Shown piece after piece: positions 1 through 8,272 of a stretch of 12,318 bases of DNA (the stretch's first letter is position 1; each line of letters starts with the position of its first letter). Origin of the DNA: Spongiibacteraceae bacterium (GTDB taxonomy: Bacteria > Pseudomonadota > Gammaproteobacteria > Pseudomonadales > PIVM01); assembly GCA_030618505.1 (NCBI GenBank), contig JAUXDF010000055.1, positions 1 through 12,318 of the forward strand, written 5' to 3'. The notes below the pieces were generated by a model that worked only from the letters and a program-made list of their open reading frames with translations, did no database searches and had not been told where the DNA came from. The translations under genes and the position numbers were made by a program.

Positions 1-2986
1 GACACGTACCCCCGATGCCCACTTCTTTACCGAAGTGCGTTATAAGGGTGCAAAAACGGTATCGATCACACCGGATTACGCTGAAGTATCCAAGCTGACG
101 GATCAATGGTTAAACCCAAAACAGGGTACTGACTCAGCCCTGGCGATGGCGTTTGGTCACGTTATCTTAAAAGAATTCCATCTGGAAAACCCCAGCCAGT
201 ATTTTACTGACTATGTGCGTCAGTACTCTGATATGCCGATGCTGGTTATAATGGATGAGCACAAAGACGGCGCCCTCAAAGGCGGCCGTTTCCTGCGTGC
301 ATCCGATCTCGATGGCAACCTCGGTCAGGACAATAACCCTGAGTGGAAAACCCTCGCTTATGATGAAACCAGTGGCAACATTGTTACACCTCAAGGCTCC
401 ATCGGTTTCCGCTGGGGTGAAAAAGGCAAATGGAACATTGAAGAGCGCGAAGGCCTGGAAGGTAAAGAAACTAAACTCCAGCTTAGCCTGATCGATGGCG
501 AGAAAAATGCCGCCCCGGTTGCTTTCCCCTACTTCGGTGATGAAGCCTACGGCGACTTCCACAAAACCGAGCACGGCGACATACAGGTACGCAATGTACC
601 AGTACGCAAAATTAAACTGGCCGATGGCAGCGAAGCTACTGTTGCAACAGTCTACGACATGATGATGGCTAACTACGGTATTGACCGTGGTATCGGTGGC
701 AAAAATGTCGCCGCAAGCTTTGATGATGACATTCCTTATACTCCCGCCTGGCAGGAGAAAATTACTGGCGTCAGCCGCGAGCAGGTTATCCAGATAGCCC
801 GCGAATTTGCTGACAACGCCAATAAGACCCAGGGTAAGTCAATGATCATCGTGGGTGCTGCCATGAACCATTGGTATCACATGGACATGAACTACCGTGG
901 CCTGATCAACATGCTGATTATGTGTGGTTGTGTCGGTCAAAGCCGTGGCGGTTGGGCTCACTACGTAGGTCAGGAAAAACTGCGTCCTCAGCCAGGCTGG
1001 TTACCACTAGCCTTTGCTCTGGACTGGACCCGTCCTCCTCGCCAGGCAAACTCGACCTCTACCTGGTACATTCACACCAGTCAGTGGCGTCACGAGAAGC
1101 TGGGCATGAGCGAAGTACTTTCGCCTCTGGCCGACAAAGGCGATTACCCCGAATCGCAAATTGACTGGAACGTTCGCGCAGAACGTATGGGCTGGCTACC
1201 ATCAGCACCTCAGCTGAACCGCAACCCACTGCAAATCACTAAAGATGCAGCGGCAGCCGGCAAAGATCCCAAAGACTATGTTATTGAGCAGCTAAAAAGT
1301 GGCGATTTAAAATTTGCCAGTGAAGCTCCTGACAGCCCTGAGAACTTTCCGCGTAACCTGTTTATCTGGCGCTCTAATATTTTGGGCTCCTCGGGTAAGG
1401 GACATGAGTACTTCCTCAAGTATCTGTTGGGCACCCGAAACGGTGTCATGGAAGACGACCTCGGTGCAACCGGTGGACCCAAGCCGACGGAAGTTGAATG
1501 GGTAGACAAAGGCGCTGAAGGTAAAATGGATCTGGTAACCACGCTGGATTTCCGTATGTCCTCCACTTGTATGTATTCAGACATCGTCTTGCCTACCGCT
1601 ACCTGGTATGAGAAAGACGATCTGAACACCTCTGACATGCACCCCTTTATCCATCCGCTGACGGCAGCGACCGACCCAGCCTGGGAAGCCAAGTCAGATT
1701 GGGAAATCTACAAGGGTATTGCCAAAGCCTTCTCTGAAGTATCTGAGGGCGTACTGGGTGTTGAGCAGGATCTGGTTACTGTACCTACCTTGCACGACAC
1801 CCCAGGAGAGCTGGCCATGCCAACCGTGCTTGACTGGAAAAAAGGCGAATGCGATCCAATCCCCGGCAAGACTATGCCAAACCTGGTGGTGGTTGAGCGT
1901 GACTTCCCTAGCACCTACAAAAAGTTCACCTCACTCGGGCCCATGCTCGAAAAACTGGGTAACGCTTGTAAAGGTATTGCCTGGGATACTAAAAAGGAAG
2001 TTGAACAGCTGCGTGGCCTTAACCACACGGTAACGGAAGAAGGTATCAGCCTGGGGCAGCCCAGAATCGAAAGTGCTATTGATGCCTGCGAAGTGGTTCT
2101 GACACTGGCGCCTGAAACCAACGGTCAAGTCGCCGTTAAAGCCTGGGCCAACCTGAGTGAGACCACCGGACGCGATCACACCCATCTTGCTTTACCCAAA
2201 GCAGAAGAGAAGATCCGCTTTCGCGACATCGTCGCCCAGCCTCGCAAGATCATCTCCTCTCCGACCTGGTCTGGACTTGAAGATGAGCACGTAAGCTACA
2301 ACGCTGGTTACACTAACGTTCACGAGCTGATCCCCTGGAGAACACTGACCGGTCGTCAGCAGTTCTATCAGGATCATGAGTGGATGCTGGCCTTTGGTGA
2401 AGGTTTACTGGTGTATCGTCCGCCGGTCAATACCAAGTCCGTGACACCGATCATGAACAAGAAGCCGAACGGTAATCCCGAGATCGCGCTTAACTGGATC
2501 ACACCTCACCAAAAATGGGGTATCCACAGCGTCTACTCTGACAACCTGCATATGCAGACCTTGTCACGTGGTGGTCCAATTATCTGGATGTCCGAAGTAG
2601 ATGCAGCCAAAGTTAATCTCGAAGATAATGACTGGGTTGAAGTCTTTAACGTTAACGGCGCCATCGCTTGTCGAGTGGTTGTTAGCCAGCGTGTTAAAGA
2701 AGGCATGGTGATGATGTATCACGCCCAGGAGCGGATTATCAATATCCCGGGTGCGGAAACCACCGGTACGCGTGGTGGTCACCATAACTCGGTGACCCGA
2801 ACCATTATGAAACCCACCCATATGATTGGTAGCTACGCGCAACAATCTTATGGCTTTAACTACTACGGCACCGTGGGCTGTAACCGCGACGAATTTGTTG
2901 TGGTACGCAAGATGAACAAGGTGGACTGGCTCGACGGCCCTGATGGCGGCGACGCTCTACCTCAACCACTACCTGAAGAAGTATAG
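1..2986 (+). CDS. narG: Respiratory nitrate reductase alpha subunit NarG (5' end outside window)
   Basis: NarG is the catalytic subunit of the membrane-bound, cytoplasm-facing nitrate reductase. It reduces nitrate to nitrite at a Mo-bisMGD cofactor with electrons from NarH. The frame is open from base 2, with no start codon needed, and reads through RTPDAHFFTEVRYKG, a NarG-family stretch. About 994 codons are visible against roughly 1247 residues for E. coli NarG, so about 250 N-terminal residues are missing, including the His/Cys Fe-S site and the Mo-ligand Asp region. Strongly conserved blocks include NHWYHMDMNYRGLINML, GGWAHYVGQEKLRPQ, LPTATWYEKDDLNTSDMHPF and TLAPETNGQVAVKAW. The C-terminal molybdopterin-dinucleotide-binding domain ends in YGFNYYGTVGCNRDEFVVVRKM. 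No frameshift is seen. The stop codon overlaps the narH ribosome-binding site, as expected for an operon. Confidence 0.98.
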   Translation, partial: TRTPDAHFFTEVRYKGAKTVSITPDYAEVSKLTDQWLNPKQGTDSALAMAFGHVILKEFHLENPSQYFTDYVRQYSDMPMLVIMDEHKDGALKGGRFLRASDLDGNLGQDNNPEWKTLAYDETSGNIVTPQGSIGFRWGEKGKWNIEEREGLEGKETKLQLSLIDGEKNAAPVAFPYFGDEAYGDFHKTEHGDIQVRNVPVRKIKLADGSEATVATVYDMMMANYGIDRGIGGKNVAASFDDDIPYTPAWQEKITGVSREQVIQIAREFADNANKTQGKSMIIVGAAMNHWYHMDMNYRGLINMLIMCGCVGQSRGGWAHYVGQEKLRPQPGWLPLAFALDWTRPPRQANSTSTWYIHTSQWRHEKLGMSEVLSPLADKGDYPESQIDWNVRAERMGWLPSAPQLNRNPLQITKDAAAAGKDPKDYVIEQLKSGDLKFASEAPDSPENFPRNLFIWRSNILGSSGKGHEYFLKYLLGTRNGVMEDDLGATGGPKPTEVEWVDKGAEGKMDLVTTLDFRMSSTCMYSDIVLPTATWYEKDDLNTSDMHPFIHPLTAATDPAWEAKSDWEIYKGIAKAFSEVSEGVLGVEQDLVTVPTLHDTPGELAMPTVLDWKKGECDPIPGKTMPNLVVVERDFPSTYKKFTSLGPMLEKLGNACKGIAWDTKKEVEQLRGLNHTVTEEGISLGQPRIESAIDACEVVLTLAPETNGQVAVKAWANLSETTGRDHTHLALPKAEEKIRFRDIVAQPRKIISSPTWSGLEDEHVSYNAGYTNVHELIPWRTLTGRQQFYQDHEWMLAFGEGLLVYRPPVNTKSVTPIMNKKPNGNPEIALNWITPHQKWGIHSVYSDNLHMQTLSRGGPIIWMSEVDAAKVNLEDNDWVEVFNVNGAIACRVVVSQRVKEGMVMMYHAQERIINIPGAETTGTRGGHHNSVTRTIMKPTHMIGSYAQQSYGFNYYGTVGCNRDEFVVVRKMNKVDWLDGPDGGDALPQPLPEEV

Positions 2987-2990
2987 GAGG
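2985..2990 (+). promoter_or_regulatory. narH ribosome-binding site overlapping the narG stop
   Basis: A perfect AGGAGG begins on the last two bases of the narG TAG stop and lies 7 nt before the narH ATG. This arrangement suggests translational coupling of narG and narH (inference). Confidence 0.8.
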
Positions 2991-2997
2991 CGCAGCC

Positions 2998-4542
2998 ATG
3001 AAAATTCGTTCACAAATCGGTATGGTGCTGAACCTTGACAAGTGTATTGGTTGTCACACTTGTTCAGTTACCTGTAAAAATGTCTGGACCTCGCGTGAAG
3101 GTGTTGAATACGCCTGGTTCAACAACGTAGAAAGTAAGCCTGGTATCGGTTATCCGAAGGACTGGGAAAATCAGGACAAATGGAACGGCGGTTGGGTTCG
3201 CAACGACGACGGCAGCATCAATCCTCGCATCGGTGGCAAGTTGAAGGTATTAACCAATATCTTCTTTAACCCTGACCTGCCTTTGATCGATGATTATTAC
3301 GAGCCTTTTGATTTTGATTACCAGCACCTGCAATCAGCCAAGGAGACCGAGCACCAGCCTGTCGCTCGTCCTCGCTCTCTGATCTCTGGCAAGCGCATGG
3401 AAAAAATCGAGTGGGGTCCAAACTGGGAAGAGATTCTTGGTACTGAGTTTAAAAAACGCAGCAAGGACAAAAACTTCGATAACATGCAGAAGGAAATGTA
3501 CGGCGAGTACGAAAACACCTTTATGATGTACTTGCCTCGCCTGTGCGAGCACTGCCTGAACCCTGCTTGTGTAGCTTCCTGCCCCAGTGGCGCGATCTAC
3601 AAGCGCGAAGAAGACGGCATTGTACTGATCGATCAGAATAAGTGTCGCGGCTGGCGTATGTGTGTCAGTGGCTGCCCTTACAAGAAGATCTATTACAACT
3701 GGAAATCTGGCAAATCAGAAAAATGTATTTTCTGCTACCCACGTATCGAAGCCGGACAGCCTACCGTCTGCTCCGAGACCTGTGTTGGCCGTATCCGCTA
3801 CTTGGGTGTATTGCTCTATGATGCGGACAAGATTAAAGAAGTTGCCAGTACACCGAGCGAAACTGATCTTTACGAGAAGCAGCTGGAAATCTTTCTTGAT
3901 CCAAACGATCCGAAGATTATTGCCCAGGCTCGCAAAGACGGCATAGCCGATTCTGTTATTGAATCAGCCCAGAAGTCACCCGTTTATAAAATGGCGATGG
4001 ACTGGAAAGTAGCGCTACCGCTACACCCTGAGTACCGTACTCTGCCCATGGTTTGGTATGTGCCGCCCTTGAGCCCGATTCAGTCAGCGGCTGATGCAGG
4101 CACTGTCGGCATGACCGGTATTATTCCAGACGTTGAATCCCTGCGTATTCCGGTGAAATATCTGGCCAATATGCTGACCGCCGGTGATGAGAAACCTGTT
4201 GTTCGCGCCCTGAAACGGATGCTGGCGATGCGCGCCTTTTACCGTGCTGAAAACGTTGAAAACGAGAAAGACCTTCAAGTTCTCGAAGACAATGACTTGA
4301 CCGAACTTCAGGTTCGCGAGATGTACCGCTACATGGCGATCGCCAACTATGAAGATCGTTTTGTGGTACCAACGGCTCACCGAGAAGATGCTCTACATGA
4401 AGCTTACGCGGAACGCGGGGGTTGTGGTTTTAGTTTTGATAACAACACCTCTAGCGCTAGCCGCTCAGGTCTAAACATGTTTGGTGGTAAACAAACCACT
4501 AAAAGGGATGTCTTCAAAACCGTACAAACCTGGGAGAAATAA
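2998..4542 (+). CDS. narH: Respiratory nitrate reductase beta subunit NarH
   Basis: NarH is the iron-sulfur electron-transfer subunit, carrying electrons from the NarI hemes to the NarG molybdenum site on the cytoplasmic face of the membrane. The 514 residues match the family size (512 in E. coli). All four cysteine groups are present: C16-C19-C22-C26; C183-C186-C191-C195; C216, W219, C222, C226; and C243-C246 with C258-C262. Trp219 in the CRGWRMC motif stands where a fourth Cys would be, the known NarH feature that gives one [3Fe-4S] cluster beside three [4Fe-4S] clusters. The ATG at 2998 has an ideal Shine-Dalgarno and the N-terminus MKIRSQIGMVLNLDKCIGC is typical. narJ starts 3 nt after the stop. 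Confidence 0.98.
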   Translation: MKIRSQIGMVLNLDKCIGCHTCSVTCKNVWTSREGVEYAWFNNVESKPGIGYPKDWENQDKWNGGWVRNDDGSINPRIGGKLKVLTNIFFNPDLPLIDDYYEPFDFDYQHLQSAKETEHQPVARPRSLISGKRMEKIEWGPNWEEILGTEFKKRSKDKNFDNMQKEMYGEYENTFMMYLPRLCEHCLNPACVASCPSGAIYKREEDGIVLIDQNKCRGWRMCVSGCPYKKIYYNWKSGKSEKCIFCYPRIEAGQPTVCSETCVGRIRYLGVLLYDADKIKEVASTPSETDLYEKQLEIFLDPNDPKIIAQARKDGIADSVIESAQKSPVYKMAMDWKVALPLHPEYRTLPMVWYVPPLSPIQSAADAGTVGMTGIIPDVESLRIPVKYLANMLTAGDEKPVVRALKRMLAMRAFYRAENVENEKDLQVLEDNDLTELQVREMYRYMAIANYEDRFVVPTAHREDALHEAYAERGGCGFSFDNNTSSASRSGLNMFGGKQTTKRDVFKTVQTWEK

Positions 4543-4545
4543 CCG

Positions 4546-5286
4546 ATGGATATTCTAAAGGTTGTTTCACACCTGATGGCCTACCCCACCCGCGAGCTCA
4601 TTGAGCACCGGGCGGAGTTGGCCGACGTGGTGCGCGACTCCACAGATATTCCACCGGCCATGCGTCAGTCTTTAATCGAGATGATGGAAGAGATGGCCGG
4701 ACGGGATCTAATGGATGTGCAGGAGGAGTACGGCGGATTGTTTGATCGAGGACGTTCGCTATCGCTACTAATGTTTGAACATGTTCACGGCGAAAGCCGT
4801 GATCGTGGCCAGGCAATGGTGGACCTGATGGCCAACTATGAAGAAGCCGGCTTTGAAATCTCGGTGCGTGAACTGCCCGATTATATTCCACTTTATCTGG
4901 AATACCTGGCCCAACAGCCAGAAATCGATGCACGCCACGGTCTGGATGGCATTGCCCATATTCTTGGTCTAATGAGCGCTCGATTGCAGGAACGGCAATC
5001 GCCTTATCATCTGTTATTTGATACCTTGTTGATTATCTCTGGTGCCGAAGTTGATATCTCCGCGCTGCGCAAAACGGCAGCTGCAGAGGAGCGCGACGAC
5101 ACTATGGAAGCACTGGATCAAGTCTGGGAAGAGGAAGCGGTTCGATTTGGCAGCGGCGATAACGCTGCCACCTGTCAGCCACAATCCAACGCCGGTGAAG
5201 CTCTCGCGCAACAAGCTCGCAAAGAACAGGCAAGCCCCATGCACTGGGTCGACTCAAACCAACAGGCCACCCCTGTCAAACATTAA
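4546..5286 (+). CDS. narJ: Nitrate reductase molybdenum cofactor assembly chaperone NarJ
   Basis: NarJ is a TorD/DmsD-type private chaperone that binds apo-NarG in the cytoplasm and allows molybdenum cofactor and Fe-S insertion before membrane docking. It is not part of the final enzyme. The 246 residues compare with 236 in E. coli. The family signature is clear: SHLMAYP at residues 8-14, then YGGLFDRGRSLSLLMFEHVHGESRDRGQAM around residues 62-91, LPDYIPLYLEYLAQ around 110-123, and an acidic ALDQVWEEEAVRF segment. The C-terminal tail is Gln/Ala-rich and poorly conserved, as usual. The start ATG is preceded by GGGAG at 4532-4536 inside the narH end; the gap to narH is 3 nt, and narI follows after 23 nt. 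Confidence 0.96.
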   Translation: MDILKVVSHLMAYPTRELIEHRAELADVVRDSTDIPPAMRQSLIEMMEEMAGRDLMDVQEEYGGLFDRGRSLSLLMFEHVHGESRDRGQAMVDLMANYEEAGFEISVRELPDYIPLYLEYLAQQPEIDARHGLDGIAHILGLMSARLQERQSPYHLLFDTLLIISGAEVDISALRKTAAAEERDDTMEALDQVWEEEAVRFGSGDNAATCQPQSNAGEALAQQARKEQASPMHWVDSNQQATPVKH

Positions 5287-5299
5287 GCATAGGCAGATT

Positions 5300-5304
5300 G
5301 GAGA
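5300..5304 (+). promoter_or_regulatory. narI ribosome-binding site, decides the start
   Basis: GGAGA lies 5 nt before the ATG at 5310. A TTG in frame at 5298 would start upstream of and over this site, so the ATG giving MSYFDTLFFGIYPYIA is preferred; it also matches the NarI family N-terminus. Confidence 0.7.
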
Positions 5305-5309
5305 AAATT

Positions 5310-5993
5310 ATGTCTTACTTTGATACATTGTTTTTTGGGATTTATCCCTACATTGCTCTGCTGGTCTGTATCGTCGCCAGCATTATTCGCTACGACAAAG
5401 ATCAGTACTCTTGGAAAACTGGCTCAAGTCAACTGCTGCGTGACACCAAAATGCGCAGGAACAGCAATATGTTTCATGTCGGGATTATCTTTATCCTTTT
5501 GGGACACCTTGTCGGACTGTTGACGCCAGCATCCATTTATCACCATGTAATTTCCTCCAGCGCCAAGCAAGTAGTTGCGATGAGCATGGGTGGTATCTTT
5601 GGTGTTATCTGCCTGATCGGCATGACTGGCTTGCTCAAGCGTCGACTCACTGACCCGCGTATCCGCGCGACCAGTACGCGCTCGGACATCGCCATTCTGA
5701 TCATGCTCTACGTTCAGCTGATACTTGGCTTGATCTCCATTTTCTTCTCGATGGGACATATGGATGGTTCAGTAATGGTACTGCTGGGCACATGGGCACA
5801 AAGTATTGTGACCTTCCAGTTCGAACAGGCAGTTAATGCAATTTCCGGAGTTGACCTCATCTTCAAGTTGCACATCTTCCTGGGTCTGACCATCGTACTG
5901 ATGTTCCCTTTCAGTCGTCTGGTGCATATTGCCAGCGTACCGATGAAGTACATGGGGCGTAATTACCAGATCGTCAGACAGAAACTGCACTAG
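5310..5993 (+). CDS. narI: Respiratory nitrate reductase gamma subunit NarI (cytochrome b)
   Basis: NarI is the membrane anchor and quinol oxidase subunit; it takes electrons from menaquinol or ubiquinol at the periplasmic side and passes them through two b hemes to NarH. The 227 residues match the family (225 in E. coli). There are about five hydrophobic segments, at roughly residues 8-26, 54-73, 86-108, 125-147 and 183-203. The four heme-ligand histidines are in place: H56 and H66 in FHVGIIFILLGH, and H188 and H206 in KLHIFLGLTIVLMFPFSRLVH. The conserved GHMDGS loop (149-154) is present. A GC-rich hairpin follows the stop by about 10 nt. Confidence 0.97.
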   Translation: MSYFDTLFFGIYPYIALLVCIVASIIRYDKDQYSWKTGSSQLLRDTKMRRNSNMFHVGIIFILLGHLVGLLTPASIYHHVISSSAKQVVAMSMGGIFGVICLIGMTGLLKRRLTDPRIRATSTRSDIAILIMLYVQLILGLISIFFSMGHMDGSVMVLLGTWAQSIVTFQFEQAVNAISGVDLIFKLHIFLGLTIVLMFPFSRLVHIASVPMKYMGRNYQIVRQKLH

Positions 5994-6002
5994 GACTACC
6001 TA

Positions 6003-6028
6003 GCCGGCCAAACACTCGTTTGGCCGGC
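6003..6028 (+). terminator. Strong hairpin between narI and the parvulin gene
   Basis: Perfect 11-bp arms GCCGGCCAAAC (6003-6013) and GTTTGGCCGGC (6018-6028) enclose a 4-nt loop. The downstream sequence (cataatttctctccc) is pyrimidine-rich but has no clean T run, so this may be a partial terminator, an RNA-processing or mRNA-stabilising stem that sets different dosage for the Nar subunits and the isomerase, rather than a full stop. The structure is seen; the function is inferred. Confidence 0.5.
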
Positions 6029-6067
6029 ATAATTTCTCTCCCTAACCCCCCATTGGAGCAATACACA

Positions 6068-6865
6068 ATGGCTGATGAACTCTCTGAAACTATTCCCCTC
6101 ACACAACTCGACGAGCATGTCGTCACTGTTAATGGTGTCGAAATTGCGGAATTTCTAATCTCGGAGGAAGAGAAAAATTATCAAGAGCAGGATCGTCCAC
6201 GCGAACGTGCCTCCGCCGCACTGGTGATTCGTCACCTGCTATTGGATGAAGTCGCCAATGAGGGTATCTCCACAAATGAAGGCGAAGAAGTAGCTCTTGA
6301 GCAACTGATGGAAGAAAAGATCAGCATGCCTGAAGCCGACGAAACTGCCCGTCGTAACTATTTTGAAAAAAACCGCGAACAATTTCACAGCTCCGACCTT
6401 TATGAGCTCAGTCATATTCTTCTCTCTGCGCCACCAAACTCCCTGGATGAACGCGCTGAGCACAAGAAGCTTGCAGAACAGCTTATTGAACAACTACAGC
6501 AACAGCCTGAACAGTTCGCAGCCCTAGCTAAACAACACTCCGCCTGCCCCTCCAAAGAAGTAGGTGGTAGTCTTGGCCAAGTCAGCAATGGCAGCACCGT
6601 TCCCGAATTTGAACGCCAGGTTTTCTGCTTGCCCCAAGGCCTGCATAACAAACCTCTGGAAACCCGCTACGGCTATCATATCGTCCGTGTGGATCGTCAA
6701 ATTAATGGTAAAGCGCTCGAGTATGATATGGTCTCAGATCAGATCGCTGGTAAACTTTATCGCCAGTCTCAACGCCAGGCCATCAGTGAATATATCAATA
6801 GCCTGGTTATGCAGGCAGCTATCCATGGCGTAGACATGAAATCACTACAGCCAAGTGAGATTTAG
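6068..6865 (+). CDS. PpiC/NifM-type parvulin peptidyl-prolyl cis-trans isomerase
   Basis: This is a predicted peptidyl-prolyl isomerase of the parvulin family, 265 residues. An acidic helical N-terminal region (about 1-110) resembles NifM/SurA-like chaperone parts and is followed by a parvulin domain at about 112-212. Domain landmarks are YELSHILLS (113-120), HSACPSKEVGGSLG (157-170) with a Cys in the usual active-site position, and YGYHIVRV (201-208). There is no signal peptide or membrane segment, so it should act in the cytoplasm. I chose ATG 6068 because GGAG lies at 6055-6058; an in-frame TTG at 6020 falls inside the hairpin. A PpiC-type gene directly after narI is known in Pseudomonas, which suggests help in folding or maturing the nitrate reductase. 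That role is inferred, not shown here. Confidence 0.9.
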   Translation: MADELSETIPLTQLDEHVVTVNGVEIAEFLISEEEKNYQEQDRPRERASAALVIRHLLLDEVANEGISTNEGEEVALEQLMEEKISMPEADETARRNYFEKNREQFHSSDLYELSHILLSAPPNSLDERAEHKKLAEQLIEQLQQQPEQFAALAKQHSACPSKEVGGSLGQVSNGSTVPEFERQVFCLPQGLHNKPLETRYGYHIVRVDRQINGKALEYDMVSDQIAGKLYRQSQRQAISEYINSLVMQAAIHGVDMKSLQPSEI

Positions 6866-6885
6866 ACCCACTGGATCAGATCGGC

Positions 6886-6910
6886 AAAGCGCACCCATAA
6901 AGTGCGCCTT
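6886..6910 (+). terminator. Short hairpin after the parvulin gene, possible operon end
   Basis: Arms AAAGCGCAC (6886-6894) and GTGCGCCTT (6902-6910) pair with one mismatch across a 7-nt loop, 20 nt after the stop. An A run follows instead of a T run, so intrinsic termination on the + strand is doubtful. Confidence 0.3.
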
Positions 6911-7018
6911 AAAAAACTCCTCGCCCCTCTTTGGTGCAACTATCAGCAAAGTAATCACAGCCCTGACTACATGCAGCCTCAATCCTTAAAAAATAGCTAA
7001 CAAACTGATAAGGTAGCT

Positions 7019-7049
7019 ATTCAGCGCAATAAAATAAATGCTCTGAACC
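7019..7049 (+). repeat. 31-nt repeat, copy 1 (matches 12087-12117)
   Basis: This segment aligns without gaps to 12087-12117 at 26 of 31 positions, sharing ATTCAGC at the left and CTCTGAACC at the right. Both copies lie directly upstream of a palindromic repeat element, so they may be part of a larger decayed repeat. Confidence 0.45.
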
Positions 7050-7060
7050 CGCCATTTTAG

Positions 7061-7131
7061 TCATCCCCGAAGTGTTTTGTAGGGGATCCAGAGCCCTGCA
7101 AACTGGATTCCGGCTAAAAGACTGCCGAAAT
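7061..7131. repeat. REP-like double-hairpin repeat, degenerate
   Basis: The segment has the layout of the widespread proteobacterial 'GTCATTCCCG...ATCCAG / CTGGAT...CGGGAATGAC' dyad repeat. Visible pairs are ATCCCC (7063-7068) with GGGGAT (7082-7087), ATCCAG (7086-7091) with CTGGAT (7103-7108), and ATTCCGGC (7107-7114) with GCCGAAAT (7124-7131, one mismatch). It is decayed, and no coding or mobility gene is linked to it. Confidence 0.55.
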
Positions 7132-7281
7132 AACGAACTTTGTGCCTTTGCTAAATAAGTTACCTGATAACAAACAATATTAATCATATCCCAGCACCCG
7201 ATAAGGAATTGGAATAACTTTTGCTACAAAGGTAAACATTCAGTTAAGTAATCAGCATTACAATGTCAAAAGGGTCTTGCT

Positions 7282-8199
7282 ATGGAGTATCAGTTTTATA
7301 CCACCGACGTATTTACCGACCAGGTTTTTGGCGGTGCGCCAATTCTGGTGTTCCCAGCAGCCGAAGGACTGGATGACAACACCATGCTTTCACTGACCAG
7401 AGAAATGCGTCATTTGGAAGCGGTCTTTGTCTTCCCTCCCAGCAATAGTGAAACCCAGGGTAAACTCCGAGTATTTGGACCGTTGGGGGAGCGCTCATAC
7501 AGCATTCACACCACCGTCGCTGCCGCCCACGTATTAGCAAGCACCGGCGCTATCCCCTTGACAGAAACCCATACCCCTCTGATATTTGAGCACAATCAGG
7601 GCGTCGTCAGCGTCCACGTAACGCAAACTCCCGACAGCCCGCTGTTCACTCAGGTTTCCGTTTCCAGCAAACCGGTTATTGACCATTACGTTCCCAGCGA
7701 AACTGAGCTAGCCAATATACTGTCCCTGCAAATGAACGACCTGGAAAATAAAAAGTTTTCCCCGATGATGGTTGCCACCGAACGTCGCTACCTGATCGTG
7801 CCACTACGCTCCTTTGATGCCGTGCGCAAAGCTCGCCTTAATTTTAAAGCCTGGAACCAATCCTCTGGCCCTTCCTCCATGGTTGAGGAAATTCTGCTTT
7901 TCAGCCGGGAAACCGAGCAAATCAGCGCCAATTTCCATGTACGCCTGATCGGCCCGGATATTGCCGACCACGACGATCCTGCCGTCGGCGGTGTTATCCC
8001 CGCTTTTAGTGCCTTTCTTTGTGCCCACGAGCATATTCGCAAGGGAACCTACATCTTCGCCATTGAGCGCGGTTGCGCCGATGTTCGCCAAAGCATTTTG
8101 CATGTTGAGATGGATAACAAGGGAGAGCAGACACTGACAGTACGAACCGGAGGCAATGCGACCATCTCGGTCGAAGGCAAAGCTAAAATATCAAGCTAA
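7282..8199 (+). CDS. PhzF-family isomerase/epimerase-like protein, divergent
   Basis: The 305 residues fit the PhzF/YddE fold family (diaminopimelate-epimerase-like; typical length 260-300), whose members are cofactor-free isomerases, most of unknown substrate. The N-terminus YTTDVFTDQVFGGAPILVFPAAEGL (residues 6-30) matches the family VDVFT..PFGGNPLAV block. E46 in RHLEAVFVF stands at the catalytic Glu position, H76 in SIHTTVAAAH corresponds to the GHPTVGTA block, and DDPAVGG (231-237) to the EDPATGS block. The Gly before the His and the GRPS-type C-terminal block are altered, so activity may be changed or lost. ATG 7282 has GGG at 7272-7274 upstream. It appears monocistronic and unrelated to nitrate respiration; the substrate is unknown. 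Confidence 0.8.
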   Translation: MEYQFYTTDVFTDQVFGGAPILVFPAAEGLDDNTMLSLTREMRHLEAVFVFPPSNSETQGKLRVFGPLGERSYSIHTTVAAAHVLASTGAIPLTETHTPLIFEHNQGVVSVHVTQTPDSPLFTQVSVSSKPVIDHYVPSETELANILSLQMNDLENKKFSPMMVATERRYLIVPLRSFDAVRKARLNFKAWNQSSGPSSMVEEILLFSRETEQISANFHVRLIGPDIADHDDPAVGGVIPAFSAFLCAHEHIRKGTYIFAIERGCADVRQSILHVEMDNKGEQTLTVRTGGNATISVEGKAKISS

Positions 8200-8263
8200 A
8201 TACTGTCGCTTTTAGCCTACGATAGTCGGAGTTTCAAGAGTATTTAAACCAGCAACCAACGGG

Positions 8264-8272
8264 CACTGGCAC
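8264..8272 (+). repeat. 9-bp direct repeat, left copy, flanking the MITE-like element
   Basis: CACTGGCAC here is repeated exactly at 8454-8462, directly at the two edges of the terminal-inverted-repeat element. This is what a target-site duplication looks like, though the overlap with the element end leaves a 1-nt ambiguity. Confidence 0.55.

Larger units (their letters stand above)
6866..7281. other. Intergenic region between the nar operon and the PhzF-like gene
   Basis: This 416-nt gap has no credible gene. It holds a weak hairpin (6886-6910), a 31-nt sequence also found near 12087, and a degenerate REP-like dyad element (7061-7131). The last 150 nt before 7282 are AT-rich and probably contain the promoter of the next gene, but I could not pick convincing -35/-10 boxes. 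Confidence 0.6.

Noticed and set aside
1276..1692. 138-codon minus-strand reading frame inside narG
   Set aside because: It lies wholly antisense to strongly conserved NarG coding sequence, has no recognisable motifs, and is a by-product of NarG codon use. The same holds for the other antisense frames within the nar genes.
5298..5309. TTG at 5298 as narI start
   Set aside because: It overlaps the Shine-Dalgarno GGAGA; the ATG at 5310 has correct spacing and gives the family N-terminus.
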